In this document: positions 1-8,776 of the stretch, piece by piece
Layout: the number at the start of each line of letters is the position of its first letter
How positions within the stretch are numbered: position 1 is the stretch's first letter
Source: Jingyaoa shaoxingensis
GTDB taxonomy: Bacteria; Bacillota; Clostridia; Lachnospirales; Lachnospiraceae
Reading direction: 5' to 3'
Assembly (NCBI RefSeq): GCF_014385005.1
Contig: NZ_JACRSZ010000013.1
Coordinates: 1 to 64,000, forward strand
DNA length: 64,000 nucleotides
Made by a program: the position numbers and the translations under genes
The notes under the pieces: generated by a model
Told to the model about the DNA's origin: nothing
Database searches by the model: none
What the model saw: the letters and a program-made list of their open reading frames with translations, nothing else

Positions 1-119
1 GAAAATGGCTAGAGCATGACGTAATGCTGTAGAAAGAAGAATGTCGGAAAGCCGTGTGAGGGAGAACCTCATGCACGGTTTGATGAGGGGCGGATGAAAT
101 TTTCATCCGCCTACTCTAC
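1..119 (+). mobile_element. Group II intron, 3' end (domains V and VI)
   Basis: Only the intron tail is inside the window. Domain V is visible at about 51-85: an AGCCGTGTG arm, a GAGAA loop and a TGCACGGTTT arm, the usual 34-nt hairpin with the AGC catalytic-triad region. Domain VI follows at about 92-115 as a strong GGCGGATGAAA / TTTCATCCGCC stem, then CTACTCTAC, which holds the expected branch adenosine and 3' splice site near 117-119. The reverse transcriptase/maturase ORF must lie left of position 1. The 3' exon is a palindromic repeat (124-180), a type of site some bacterial group II introns favour. The exact splice position is inferred from consensus. Confidence 0.8.
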
Positions 120-123
120 TGCT

Positions 124-180
124 GTCTATGATTATGACCGCAGATAATAATTATTTTGCTGCTTATCATAAACCATAGAT
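124..180. repeat. 57-bp imperfect palindrome, copy A
   Basis: This stretch matches the reverse complement of 31481-31537 at 46 of 57 positions, including two perfectly conserved decamers (ATGACCGCAG and TTTTGCTGCT). The ends pair (CTATGATTATGA with TCATAAACCATAG), giving a long hairpin. It sits between the group II intron tail and the 3' end of the minus-strand ABC-class ATPase, so it may also act as that gene's transcript end. Confidence 0.65.
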
Positions 181-239
181 GGTCACGTAGTATAAATATC
201 AAGCACTTAATAAATATACCTTTTGTATTTTGATAAGTC

Positions 240-1979
240 TTAAGCCCTTCGATACCGGTTGAAGCAGGAATAGATCTCCTGTACTCTTGGTATTGCATAT
301 CCGCCGGAAATGTATTTTCCTTCCATGAAAGCATACAGCCCTTTTTCTTCTAACTGTGTCTCGATGAACTGTACAATTTCAGGCAGTGTTTTTTTCGAAT
401 CTGCCAGTTTTTCTACTGCGTATTTCAGAAGCAGTCCTAAAGAGGCAGTCTGTTCGCAGTCGATGAGCTGCTCAATATAACGCAGGTCTACAGTTTGTTT
501 CCCAAGTGAAAATCCGTCTTTTCCCTGTAATTTTACTTTCAGGCTTTCTTCTCCGCGTACAGCGCCGGTGCGGTAATCCCGTTTTTTGCCTACTGCTTTC
601 GGATCAGTGGTCATGATGCGGTGGCTCTCTGGCATTGCAAACGGGCGGACAGATGTCTCAGGAATTGGAAATTCATTACACAGGGCTTTTGCTTTTTCTG
701 TAATATCCACAGGCACATAGCTGTCCATCTGTATGACAGTATCTGCAATGTGGAAAAAGGCACCGGAGCTTCCGGCAACCAGAACCGTGGAAATACCGGC
801 CTGAGCATACAGGTCACAGGCACGCTCCAGAAATGGAGTGATCGGTTCCTTGTCCGGAGCTATAAGACGCTGCATGAATGCGTCACGCACCATAAAGTTG
901 GTGGCAGAAGTATCTTCATCTAACAGGAACACACAGCTTCCGGACTCCATGCCTTCGATGATGCCTGCAGCCTGAGAAGTACTTCCGCTGGCATCTTCTG
1001 TGGAGAAGCAGCGAGTGTCTTTGCCGTTTGGCAGATCATTGATAAACATGGAGATGTCCACATCCTTGATAAAGCGTCCATCTTCGGAACGAAGTTTCAG
1101 GGCAGTAGCATCCGTCAGGACATATTCCCGCCCGTCTCCGGCAACGTGATTGTATACACCCATATCAAGAGCATTCAGCAGAGTGGATTTGCCGTGATAG
1201 CCACCGCCTACGATGAGCGTGATGCCTTCTGGAATTCCCATACCGGTGATGGTGCCTTTATGCGGCAGTTCCACAGTGACACGCAAGGATTCCGGGGAAG
1301 TGAAGGCTTTTGCATTTTTCATTGGACGGGAAGATACACCGCTTTCTCGCGGCAGGATAGCTCCGTCAGCGACAAAAGCCACCAGTTTTCTTTTTTCCAT
1401 TTCTTTACGAATGGTATCCTGATCTTCGCACAGATCTATGGTCTGTTTCACTTCTGCCGCATTCAGATTGCGGTAATAAAAGGTCTTTTCCACACATACA
1501 GGCAGAAAATCAAATAAGATTTTTTCCAGTTCTTTTGCATTGATACTGCGGCCGTTGGCCGGAAAACCGACAAAGAAGCGGGCAGTTATTAAGCCATTTT
1601 GTGGATCGTTGTCTATCTGGCAGGCAGTTCTTGCCAGTACTTCCGGTCCACACTGGCTGACAGAGATCAGACCACTTTTGCCGGATCCTTTGGCACGGAA
1701 AGAGAATCTTGCCACCTGTGCGGCAAACTGGCGGGTCAGGTAATCAGAAAGTGTTACCCTGATTAGTGCACTTTTAAGGCAAAATTGCGGGAAGCCGGCA
1801 CGCTTCAGAGGTACCTGGACACTGATGTGAGACGGGGAGGCGAAAGGATCTCCCTGCACATGATCAATGGAAAGAGTGTACGCTGGAAAACGGTAAGTGC
1901 CTTTCAGAGACTTGTATGCCGGGTAACTTTTATGGTCAATGGAATGTAATAATTGCTGTAAATCATTGGATGATTGCAT
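240..1979 (-). CDS. ABC-class predicted ATPase (COG3044/PF09818 family)
   Basis: The 579-aa cytoplasmic protein matches the stand-alone 'predicted ATPase of the ABC class' family, which has no membrane domain; its cellular role is not established. A Walker A motif GGGYHGKST lies near residue 260. A signature-like SGSTSQAAG precedes a Walker B segment VFLLDEDTSATN near residues 345-365. The N-terminal 220 residues form the family-specific lid (KSLKGTYRF and DHVQGDPFASPS blocks). The start is supported by AAAGGAGT eight to nine nucleotides upstream of ATG. It is a single gene with its own promoter at 2017-2045. Family call is firm; function is unknown. Confidence 0.88.
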   Translation of the reverse strand: MQSSNDLQQLLHSIDHKSYPAYKSLKGTYRFPAYTLSIDHVQGDPFASPSHISVQVPLKRAGFPQFCLKSALIRVTLSDYLTRQFAAQVARFSFRAKGSGKSGLISVSQCGPEVLARTACQIDNDPQNGLITARFFVGFPANGRSINAKELEKILFDFLPVCVEKTFYYRNLNAAEVKQTIDLCEDQDTIRKEMEKRKLVAFVADGAILPRESGVSSRPMKNAKAFTSPESLRVTVELPHKGTITGMGIPEGITLIVGGGYHGKSTLLNALDMGVYNHVAGDGREYVLTDATALKLRSEDGRFIKDVDISMFINDLPNGKDTRCFSTEDASGSTSQAAGIIEGMESGSCVFLLDEDTSATNFMVRDAFMQRLIAPDKEPITPFLERACDLYAQAGISTVLVAGSSGAFFHIADTVIQMDSYVPVDITEKAKALCNEFPIPETSVRPFAMPESHRIMTTDPKAVGKKRDYRTGAVRGEESLKVKLQGKDGFSLGKQTVDLRYIEQLIDCEQTASLGLLLKYAVEKLADSKKTLPEIVQFIETQLEEKGLYAFMEGKYISGGYAIPRVQEIYSCFNRYRRA

Positions 1980-2016
1980 AAAATGGACTCCTTTTGTGAA
2001 TTCTTATAGTAAAGAT

Positions 2017-2045
2017 ATTATAAGACTTTCGATGGAAGAACGCAA
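2017..2045 (-). promoter_or_regulatory. Sigma-A promoter of the ABC-class ATPase gene
   Basis: On the minus strand TTGCGT (2045-2040), a 17-nt spacer and TATAAT (2022-2017) lie about 40 nt upstream of the ATG at 1979. Match is by consensus only. Confidence 0.6.
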
Positions 2046-2061
2046 TGTAGTACTTATTTTC

Positions 2062-2126
2062 AACGAACGAACACCGTGCAATATGATAGGCTATCTAATT
2101 AACGAACGAACAACATGCAGTATGAT
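2062..2126. repeat. Two 26-bp direct repeats upstream of the ATPase promoter
   Basis: AACGAACGAACA-n3-TGCA-n-TATGAT occurs at 2062-2087 and again at 2101-2126 (23 of 26 identical, 39-bp period). They lie just upstream of the -35 box of the minus-strand gene, so they could be regulator sites or relics of a local duplication. Confidence 0.5.
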
Positions 2127-2374
2127 CTGCTAGGATACGTTGATTTTTTGCATCTGCTGGCATCATCTATGGACATCTGTTCCCTGCGATAGAAGCATTG
2201 CAGAGTCACAGATGTCATTAGATGCACAGATGCTGCAAAATCTGCCTACCATCTTAGCAGATCGTACATGCATTTGTGTTCTGTGCGTAGGAGACGAATT
2301 ATATATTTGCTTTCATAATATAGAAATGCTGCATCATAGCAGATGAACAATATATATGTATGTTTTATGTGCAG

Positions 2375-2396
2375 GAATGCCGAGGCATTCTTGAAA
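2375..2396. repeat. 22-bp palindromic repeat, copy 1
   Basis: The hairpin GAATGCC-GA-GGCATTC followed by TTGAAA is identical over 22 bp to 58700-58721, inside the decayed integrative element. Confidence 0.6.
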
Positions 2397-2444
2397 AGAA
2401 TTTGTAAACAAATTGATGGATGGCTAAAAATTGTAAGTTCTATC

Positions 2445-2473
2445 TTGACAGAAGTTACTGTGTGAATTATAGT
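2445..2473 (+). promoter_or_regulatory. Promoter of the DUF3793-flavodoxin operon
   Basis: A perfect -35 TTGACA (2445-2450), a 17-nt spacer and TATAGT (2468-2473) predict a start site near 2480, about 78 nt upstream of the DUF3793 start codon. Confidence 0.75.
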
Positions 2474-2481
2474 AATTTATG

Positions 2482-2498
2482 AGGTTAGAAGAACCTAA
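2482..2498. promoter_or_regulatory. DtxR/IdeR-like operator over the transcription start
   Basis: AGGTTAG-AAG-AACCTAA is an inverted repeat matching 14 of 17 positions of the DtxR/IdeR core AGGTTAGCCTAACCTAA. It sits immediately downstream of the -10 box, where a repressor would block initiation. Flavodoxin replaces ferredoxin under iron starvation in many anaerobes, so iron-dependent repression is a sensible reading. The binding protein is not in this window. Confidence 0.55.
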
Positions 2499-2557
2499 CA
2501 AAAGTAATAAAGAACTTACATTATTAGCTTTTTATTACAGATAAGGAGTATTGGGGT

Positions 2558-3109
2558 ATGTTGGAACGGTATCTGGTGGAGCATTGTTCTCCTACGCTGG
2601 CGTCGATTAAGACGGCGAATCTGTTTACGTATGCGTATTCTTCGGAAGAGGAAGTGCAGGAGCAGATTGCTCTCTGGAATGCGTCGATGAATGACAAAGG
2701 AATTTTTGTAATGGAGCTGCGAAGGAGTGAGAAAGCAGCATTGATCTATGTGTGCCGGAAGTCGTTTTTGGAGCGGGATCTGAAGAAACCGGGAGTAGCG
2801 CAGTTTATGAAGAGATATGGATACACCAGTCTGGAACCGGAAGATGCCCTCAAGTTACTTCAGAGTAAGTTGCAGGTTCAGGAGGAATTCCCTCATGAGA
2901 TCGGAATTTTTCTGGGATATCCGCTGGGAGATGTGATCGGTTTTATCAAGAATGCCGGACACAACTGTAAATGTACCGGATGCTGGAAGGTATACTGTAA
3001 TGAGTGTGAAGCAGTCCGAACCTTTGCAAAATACAAGAAATGCAAGGATGTATATATGCGTCTGTGGCAGCAGGGACGGAGCGTCCTGAAGCTGACCGTG
3101 GCAGCCTGA
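2558..3109 (+). CDS. DUF3793 family protein
   Basis: The 183-aa protein has the features of DUF3793: a basic, YVCRKS-containing middle segment, the LGYPLGDVIGFI motif, and a Cys-rich stretch CKCTGCWKVYC near residues 140-152 that could hold a metal. The biochemical function is unknown. Members often lie directly upstream of a flavodoxin gene, as here (128 bp gap), which suggests a role in iron or redox metabolism. The AAGGAG site upstream of ATG 2558 supports the start. Expression is probably iron-controlled through the operator at 2482-2498. Confidence 0.85.
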   Translation: MLERYLVEHCSPTLASIKTANLFTYAYSSEEEVQEQIALWNASMNDKGIFVMELRRSEKAALIYVCRKSFLERDLKKPGVAQFMKRYGYTSLEPEDALKLLQSKLQVQEEFPHEIGIFLGYPLGDVIGFIKNAGHNCKCTGCWKVYCNECEAVRTFAKYKKCKDVYMRLWQQGRSVLKLTVAA

Positions 3110-3236
3110 AGCCGGAACTATGAGACGGCAGGAAGGCACCATGACATTCCTGAGGACCAGGGATCATAAATGTTAAAAGAAAGTCAAATGACTTTTTAAA
3201 TTAAATAATAATGCAAAATAGCAGGAGGAATTTAAA

Positions 3237-3659
3237 ATGAGTAAAGTAGCAGTTGTATTCTGGAGCAGTTCAGGAAATACAGAGACAATGGCAGAAGCAG
3301 TTCTGGAAGGAGCAAAAGGCGCAGGCGCAGAAGCAGAAATGATTAACTGTGCAGACTTCAATGCAGACATGGTAGATCAGTATGATGGGATCGCACTGGG
3401 ATGCCCGGCTATGGGAGATGAAGTTCTGGAAGAAGATGAATTCCAGCCACTGTATGATGCATGCAAAGGCAAACTGGCAGGCAAGAAAGTAGCACTGTTC
3501 GGTTCCTATGGATGGGGCGATGGCGAATGGATGAGAAACTGGGAAGAAGACGCTAAGGGCGCAGGAATCACACTGGCATGTGACAGCGTAATCTGTAACG
3601 ATGCTCCAGACGATGAAGCAACTGCAGCTCTGAAAGACTTAGGCGCAGCAATCGCATAA
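3237..3659 (+). CDS. Flavodoxin, short chain
   Basis: A 140-aa cytoplasmic FMN electron carrier, the usual size for short-chain flavodoxins. The phosphate-binding loop is WSSSGNTETMA at residues 9-19, and the FMN-flanking loops GCPAMGDEVLEE (around 57-68) and GSYGWGDGEW (around 89-98) are intact. It carries low-potential electrons in place of ferredoxin when iron is scarce. AGGAGG precedes ATG 3237 at good spacing, and a strong terminator follows. Co-transcription with the DUF3793 gene is likely, since no independent promoter was obvious in the gap. Confidence 0.93.
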   Translation: MSKVAVVFWSSSGNTETMAEAVLEGAKGAGAEAEMINCADFNADMVDQYDGIALGCPAMGDEVLEEDEFQPLYDACKGKLAGKKVALFGSYGWGDGEWMRNWEEDAKGAGITLACDSVICNDAPDDEATAALKDLGAAIA

Positions 3660-3686
3660 GCAGACAATAAAATAGAATAAGAGAAG

Positions 3687-3726
3687 AACAGCCTTTTGAA
3701 TAGAGTTTCAGAAGGCTGTTTTTTTC
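3687..3726 (+). terminator. Terminator after flavodoxin
   Basis: AACAGCCTT and AAGGCTGTT form a 9-bp stem followed by a run of T. Confidence 0.85.
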
Positions 3727-3871
3727 TTATGGCATCCGCAAACTTTATAAAAATATAATGGGATAAAAATTAAAACTTTGCTATAATGATTCCAGAGAAG
3801 ATCTGGACTGTGGTATAGTCAAGATGTCTGTGCTGACGGTCAGATTGTGAAAAGAAAGGAGCAGATCATTG

Positions 3872-5572
3872 ATGGAAAAATTAAAATTGCCGGTTGGCAT
3901 TGAGAATTTCCAGGAAATCCGGCAGGAAGGTTTTTATTATATAGATAAAACCAGACTGATTGAACAGCTTCTGGAACATTGGAGTAAAGCCAATCTGTTT
4001 ACCAGACCGCGTCGTTTTGGAAAAACACTGAATATGAGTATGCTCCGCTACTTTTTTGAAACGGGGACAGATCCAACACTGTTTGATGGTCTGTATATTT
4101 CTCATAATCAAAAGCTCTGCGCGGAATATATGGGGAAATTCCCGGTTATTTTTCTTTCGCTGAAAAGTGTGGAAGGACTGACTTTTGAAAGTGCAAAATA
4201 CCGGCTTACCGAATTAATTGGAAGAGAAGCAATGCGATTTCATTTTTTACTGGACAGCAGTTCGTTGACAGACGAAGAGAAGTACATGTATCGTGAATTG
4301 ATTGCTTTGCAGGATGGAGAGTTCGCGATGAATGATAAAATCCTGGTTTCTTCTCTGAAAATGTTGTCAGAGTTTTTATATAAAAATTACGGGAAGAAAA
4401 CGGTGATCCTGATTGATGAGTATGATGTCCCACTGGATAAAGCTTTTCAGAACGGCTATTACAGAGAGATGGTGGAACTGATGCGGGGGATGTTCGGACT
4501 GGCACTGAAGACCAATGATTTTCTGCAGTTTGCGGTGTTGACAGGATGCCTGAGAGTATCAAAGGAGAGCATCTTTACCGGTCTGAATAATTTTAAAGTG
4601 TTATCAATCATTGACGAACGATTTGACGAGCAGTTTGGATTTACAGATGAAGAGGTGCAGGGACTTCTGGAAGCCTATGGAATTGAGTCTCATCTGGAAG
4701 AGATAAAAGAATGGTATGACGGATATCATTTTGGTGACACTGATGTTTATTGCCCGTGGGATGTGATCAATCATGTGGATCTGCTTCGTGACAGCCCAAA
4801 AGCAAAGCCACGGGCATATTGGATCAATACCAGCGGTAACGGGCTGGTAAAGCGTTTTATTGATAAAGCAAATAAGACAACCAGGGATGAGATTGAGCGT
4901 CTGATTGCCGGTGAACCAATTGAGAAGCAGCTTCATCTGGAATTGACCTATGATGAGATCGATAACAGTATAGACAATCTCTGGAGTGTGCTGTTTACTA
5001 CCGGATATCTGACACAGACCGGAATCACGGAAAATGGCGCATATAAACTGGTGATTCCGAACAGGGAAGTACGGGAGGTATTCAGGATTCAGATACAGGA
5101 ATGGTTCAAACGGACGATTCTAAGCAACACAGAGCAGCTAAGTGCATTCTGGAAGGCATTCGAGGAAGGAGACGTAACGGGAATAGAGTCTTATCTGAAA
5201 AAGACGCTCAGCAATTCAGTTAGTGTGTTTGATACGAAGGCTCCGGAGAAGGAAAAAGAAAATTCTTACCACACACTTCTGGTAGGACTTCTGGCAGGAA
5301 ATGATGGCTGGCTGGTAAAATCCAATGTAGAAGCTGGCGAGGGCTTTGCAGATATTATTGTAGAGACAGAAGATCCGGATGCCGGGGTGATTGTGGAACT
5401 GAAGTATTCCAGAACATTGGATGCTATGGAAAATGCCTGTAAAAAGGCAATTGCGCAGATAAAAGAACGCAGATACGATGAATATCTGCGTAATGATGAC
5501 CGTCAGGATATACTGATTTACGGAATGGCATTTTGCAGGAAAAGATGTAAGGTGATAGTTGAAAAATTGTAA
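3872..5572 (+). CDS. AAA-ATPase-like / PD-(D/E)XK nuclease-fold protein
   Basis: This 566-aa protein has the two-domain design of the PF09820 (AAA-ATPase_like) plus PF08011 (PDDEXK_9) family, present in many copies in gut anaerobes and of unknown function. The N-terminal part has FYYIDKTRLIEQLL and a Walker A-like RPRRFGKTLNMSML near residues 46-60; ILIDEYDVPLDKA near residue 185 is Walker B-like. The C-terminal part has the nuclease-like pattern GFADIIVE...VIVELKYSRT near residues 490-510, with D and ExK in place. ATG 3872 was preferred; TTG three nucleotides earlier is possible. Lone gene, between terminators. Confidence 0.85.
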   Translation: MEKLKLPVGIENFQEIRQEGFYYIDKTRLIEQLLEHWSKANLFTRPRRFGKTLNMSMLRYFFETGTDPTLFDGLYISHNQKLCAEYMGKFPVIFLSLKSVEGLTFESAKYRLTELIGREAMRFHFLLDSSSLTDEEKYMYRELIALQDGEFAMNDKILVSSLKMLSEFLYKNYGKKTVILIDEYDVPLDKAFQNGYYREMVELMRGMFGLALKTNDFLQFAVLTGCLRVSKESIFTGLNNFKVLSIIDERFDEQFGFTDEEVQGLLEAYGIESHLEEIKEWYDGYHFGDTDVYCPWDVINHVDLLRDSPKAKPRAYWINTSGNGLVKRFIDKANKTTRDEIERLIAGEPIEKQLHLELTYDEIDNSIDNLWSVLFTTGYLTQTGITENGAYKLVIPNREVREVFRIQIQEWFKRTILSNTEQLSAFWKAFEEGDVTGIESYLKKTLSNSVSVFDTKAPEKEKENSYHTLLVGLLAGNDGWLVKSNVEAGEGFADIIVETEDPDAGVIVELKYSRTLDAMENACKKAIAQIKERRYDEYLRNDDRQDILIYGMAFCRKRCKVIVEKL

Positions 5573-5618
5573 CTGTCCAGAATACACTGTTCTGCAAGGC
5601 GTTTTGGCATAGGTATAT

Positions 5619-5672
5619 GAAAAAACCGCTGATACTTTATGATATTTTTTAAAGTATCAGCGGAGTTTTTAT
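5619..5672. terminator. Bidirectional terminator between convergent genes
   Basis: CCGCTGATACTTTA pairs with TAAAGTATCAGCGG, with A-tract upstream and T-tract downstream. It serves both the AAA-like gene (+) and the metal ATPase gene (-). Confidence 0.85.
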
Positions 5673-5681
5673 ATTTTGAAT

Positions 5682-8600
5682 TTATTTCTTATACAGAATC
5701 CGGATGGAGTTCAGGATACACAGCATAGCCACGCCGGTATCTGCAAATACAGCGAACCACATGGATGCGTGTCCTGTCAGACCAAGGATCATAACAACTG
5801 CCTTGATGATCAGAGCGAATACCACGTTCTGCCAGGAGATAGCACTGGTTGCATTGGCAATGCGGATAGCCTGTGGAATGGCGTCCATATTGGAGTTCAT
5901 GAATACCACATCAGCAGCTTCGATGGCCGCATCGGCACCGCTTCCCATAGCAGCTCCTACATCAGCACCGGCAAGAACCGGGGCATCGTTGATACCGTCA
6001 CCAACGAACATCACACTGGTATGAGCAGCACGAATCTTCTGAAGTTCAGCCAGTTTATCCTGAGGAAGAAGTTTTGCATGAACTTCATCAATACCTGTCT
6101 CAGCAGCAACGGCATCGGCGCTTTCCTGTGCATCACCGGTCAGCATAGCAGTGGTAATACCCAGTTTTTTCAGTGCGGCGATGGCAGATTTTGCCTCGCT
6201 CTTGATGGTATCGGAGATCACGATGTGACCTTCGAACTTGCCGTTTAAGGCGATCAGAACTTCGCTTCCGAAGCCTTTTTTCTGGTAAGCAGACAGATCG
6301 ATATGGAACTGATCCATCAGCTTGCGGTTACCAACCAGAAGAGTACCTTTATCAGTCTGGGCAGAAATACCGTGACCTGCGATTTCTTCCAGCTTTGCCG
6401 GTTTTACAAGAGAAAGTCCTTTTTCCTGTGCGGCAGTTACAATACTGGTGGCAATCGGATGAGTAGAGATCTGCTCGCATCCGGCAGCCAGAGTTAATAA
6501 TTCATCGGAAGAAAGGGATCCTGCGGATACCACTTCCTGTACTACGAAGTTACCTTCTGTGATGGTACCTGTCTTATCCATAACGACAGCTTTTACATTG
6601 TGAAGCTGTTCCAGAGAGATACCACCTTTGAACAGGATACCCTTTTTGGAACCGGCTCCGATTCCAGAGAAGAATGCAAGCGGAACGCTAAGTACCAGCG
6701 CACATGGACAACTGATAACCAGGAAGGTCAGTGCGGTGTGTACCCAGTAGTACCAGTTCCCGGATACCAGTGACGGGATAATGGCAGTTGCCAGTGCCAG
6801 AACAACGACAAATGGAGTGTAGACTCTGGCGAATCTTGTAATAAAACGGTCGATCTTTGGTTTGCTTGCAGCGGCATTTTCTACAGAATCCAGAATACGG
6901 GTAACCATGGATTCTGATAACGGTTTGTCAACACGGATCTTTAACTGACCAGATACATTGACACAACCGGAAACAATTTCGTCACCTTTTTTCACAGTAA
7001 CCGGAACCGGTTCACCTGTGATAGCGGAAGTATCCAGACGGCTGTCACCCTCCAGAATCGTTCCGTCCAGCGGAATACGGTCACCAGGACGAACCAGAAG
7101 TACGTCACCAACTTCGGTCTCTTCAGCTGGGATCACACGGATATCGTTACCGGACACCAGATTGACAGTTTCTGGACGAAGGTCTACAGCGTCCATGATC
7201 TGATTACGGCTTCGTTCTACTGCGATATCTTCGAAAAATTCACCGATGCGGTAGAACAGCATAACGCCAACTGCTTCGGAGAAATCACCAACAGCAAAAG
7301 CACCCAGAGTAGCGATACTCATCAGGAAGTTTTCGTCAAATACCTGTCCGTGTGTCAGGTTCTTCACCGCAGTGATAACAATTTCCAGACCAAGAATCAG
7401 GTAAGCAATAACATTGACAATTGCCGGTGCATAACCATTCACGCCCATATGTTCCATAACTTCGCCGATGACAAATAAAACAGCGCCGGTTGCAATCATG
7501 GCAAGAGTCTTTTTCTGCTCGGCTTTCTCATCTTTCTTATCATCTGCTTTGGCGGCAGATTTTGGGGTTGGATCCTTTGGAACTACTTTCACTTCAGATT
7601 CAATGGAGGCGCAGATGTCCTGAATCTGCGGCAGCAGGGAATCCAGACGTTTCCCGGTGATACGAAGCTGCTTGGTAGCAAATGTGATAGTAGCATCTGT
7701 TACATCATCCAGTTCATTAATACGGCGTTCCATCTTGGCAGCACAGTTTGCGCAGCCTAAATTCTCCAGAATGTAGACACGGCTTTCACCACCATTTCGG
7801 GTAACCGGAGTCTTTGGAACTACTTTTACTTCAGACTCGATGGAAGCACAGATCTCCTGAATCTGAGGAACAAGTGCATCCAGATGAGTACCGGAGATGC
7901 GAAGCTGCTTGGTAGCAAAAGTAATGGTAGCATCCGCTACATCATCTAATTCATTAATGCGGCGTTCCATCTTGGCAGCACAGTTTGCACAGCCCAGATT
8001 CTCCAGAATGAAAACCTGCTTTTCCGGACCGGCTGCATGATGATGGTGCTTATGTTCTTCATGCTCGTGATGATGTTCATGACCGCAGCCACAACCGCAT
8101 TCGTCATCGCCGTGCTCATGGTGATGATGCTCGTGCTCATGATGGTGCTCATGTTCTTCGTGTGCATGGTCGTGGTGATCATGCCCGCAGCCACAACCAC
8201 ATTCGCCATCGCCGTGCTCATGGTGATGATGCTCGTGCTCATGATGGTGTTCATGTTCTTCATGTGCATGGTCGTGGTGATCATGCCCGCAGCCACAACC
8301 GCATTCGTCATCGTCGTGATCATGGTGGTGGTGTTCGTGGTGATGCTCGTGTTCATCATGAACATGATCGTGGTGGTCATGACCGCAGCCACAACCGCAT
8401 TCGTCATCGTCGTGATCATGGTGGTGGTGTTCGTGATGATGCTCGTGTTCATCATGAACATGAGCGTGGTGGTCATGGCCACAGCCACAACTGCATTCGT
8501 CATCGTCGTGATCATGGTGGTGGTGTTCGTGATGATGCTCGTGTTCATCATGAACATGATCGTGGTGGTCATGACTGCAGCCACAACCGCATTCGTCATC

Positions 8601-8729
8601 GTCGTGATCATGGTGGTGGTGTTCGTGATGATGCTCATGATGATCGTCATGTGTATGCTCGTGTTCGTGATCGTGACCACAACCGCAGCCACAATGCTCT
8701 TCATCGTGAAGATGTTCGTGTTCGCTCAT
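5682..8729 (-). CDS. Zn2+/Cd2+/Pb2+-exporting P1B-type ATPase with His/Cys-rich N-terminus
   Basis: A 1015-aa membrane pump. Residues ~1-225 are tandem units very rich in His, Asp, Glu and CGCGCG. Two heavy-metal-associated domains follow, each with LGCANCAAKMERR. The core has SCPCALVLS in TM6 (about residue 673), the phosphorylation site DKTGTITEG (about 714), STHPIATS (HP motif), MLTGD and GDGINDAP. Lys and Asp in the last helices (ALIIKAVVM and FADTGVAML) match the Zn/Cd/Pb subgroup (P1B-2), not the Cu subgroup. ATG 8729 is preferred because CCTCCT/AGGAGG lies 8 nt upstream; TTG 8735 would be too close. Regulated by the operator at 8777-8800. Confidence 0.93.
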   Translation of the reverse strand: MSEHEHLHDEEHCGCGCGHDHEHEHTHDDHHEHHHEHHHHDHDDDECGCGCSHDHHDHVHDEHEHHHEHHHHDHDDDECSCGCGHDHHAHVHDEHEHHHEHHHHDHDDDECGCGCGHDHHDHVHDEHEHHHEHHHHDHDDDECGCGCGHDHHDHAHEEHEHHHEHEHHHHEHGDGECGCGCGHDHHDHAHEEHEHHHEHEHHHHEHGDDECGCGCGHEHHHEHEEHKHHHHAAGPEKQVFILENLGCANCAAKMERRINELDDVADATITFATKQLRISGTHLDALVPQIQEICASIESEVKVVPKTPVTRNGGESRVYILENLGCANCAAKMERRINELDDVTDATITFATKQLRITGKRLDSLLPQIQDICASIESEVKVVPKDPTPKSAAKADDKKDEKAEQKKTLAMIATGAVLFVIGEVMEHMGVNGYAPAIVNVIAYLILGLEIVITAVKNLTHGQVFDENFLMSIATLGAFAVGDFSEAVGVMLFYRIGEFFEDIAVERSRNQIMDAVDLRPETVNLVSGNDIRVIPAEETEVGDVLLVRPGDRIPLDGTILEGDSRLDTSAITGEPVPVTVKKGDEIVSGCVNVSGQLKIRVDKPLSESMVTRILDSVENAAASKPKIDRFITRFARVYTPFVVVLALATAIIPSLVSGNWYYWVHTALTFLVISCPCALVLSVPLAFFSGIGAGSKKGILFKGGISLEQLHNVKAVVMDKTGTITEGNFVVQEVVSAGSLSSDELLTLAAGCEQISTHPIATSIVTAAQEKGLSLVKPAKLEEIAGHGISAQTDKGTLLVGNRKLMDQFHIDLSAYQKKGFGSEVLIALNGKFEGHIVISDTIKSEAKSAIAALKKLGITTAMLTGDAQESADAVAAETGIDEVHAKLLPQDKLAELQKIRAAHTSVMFVGDGINDAPVLAGADVGAAMGSGADAAIEAADVVFMNSNMDAIPQAIRIANATSAISWQNVVFALIIKAVVMILGLTGHASMWFAVFADTGVAMLCILNSIRILYKK
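8050..8720. repeat. Coding tandem repeats for the His/Cys-rich domain
   Basis: About six ~96-bp units encode roughly 32-aa blocks of the form ECGCGCGHDHHDHVHD plus a HEHHH/HHHDHDDD stretch. The copies are nearly identical at DNA level in the 8280-8640 part, which implies recent unequal exchange. Long ORFs on the opposite strand here are by-products of the repeat composition. Confidence 0.85.
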
Positions 8730-8776
8730 TTCCAAATCCTCCTTATATAATAGAAGTAATTGTATTTACATTAAAA

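Larger units (their letters stand above)
1980..2557. other. Intergenic region between ATPase gene and DUF3793 operon
   Basis: This 578-bp gap holds the divergent promoters of the flanking genes, the 26-bp direct repeats, a GAATGCC/GGCATTC palindrome (2375-2396) and the iron-box-like operator. The 2130-2340 part contains no convincing ORF, although short degenerate words related to CAGATG/GCAGAT recur there. Confidence 0.6.

Noticed and set aside
3178..3199. Terminator between DUF3793 and flavodoxin genes
   Set aside because: AAAGTCA/TGACTTT has only a 2-nt loop and would not form a good hairpin; co-transcription remains likely.
8050..8720. CRISPR-like periodic repeats
   Set aside because: The period is a multiple of three, there are no unique spacers, and the frame is open and encodes the pump's metal-binding domain.
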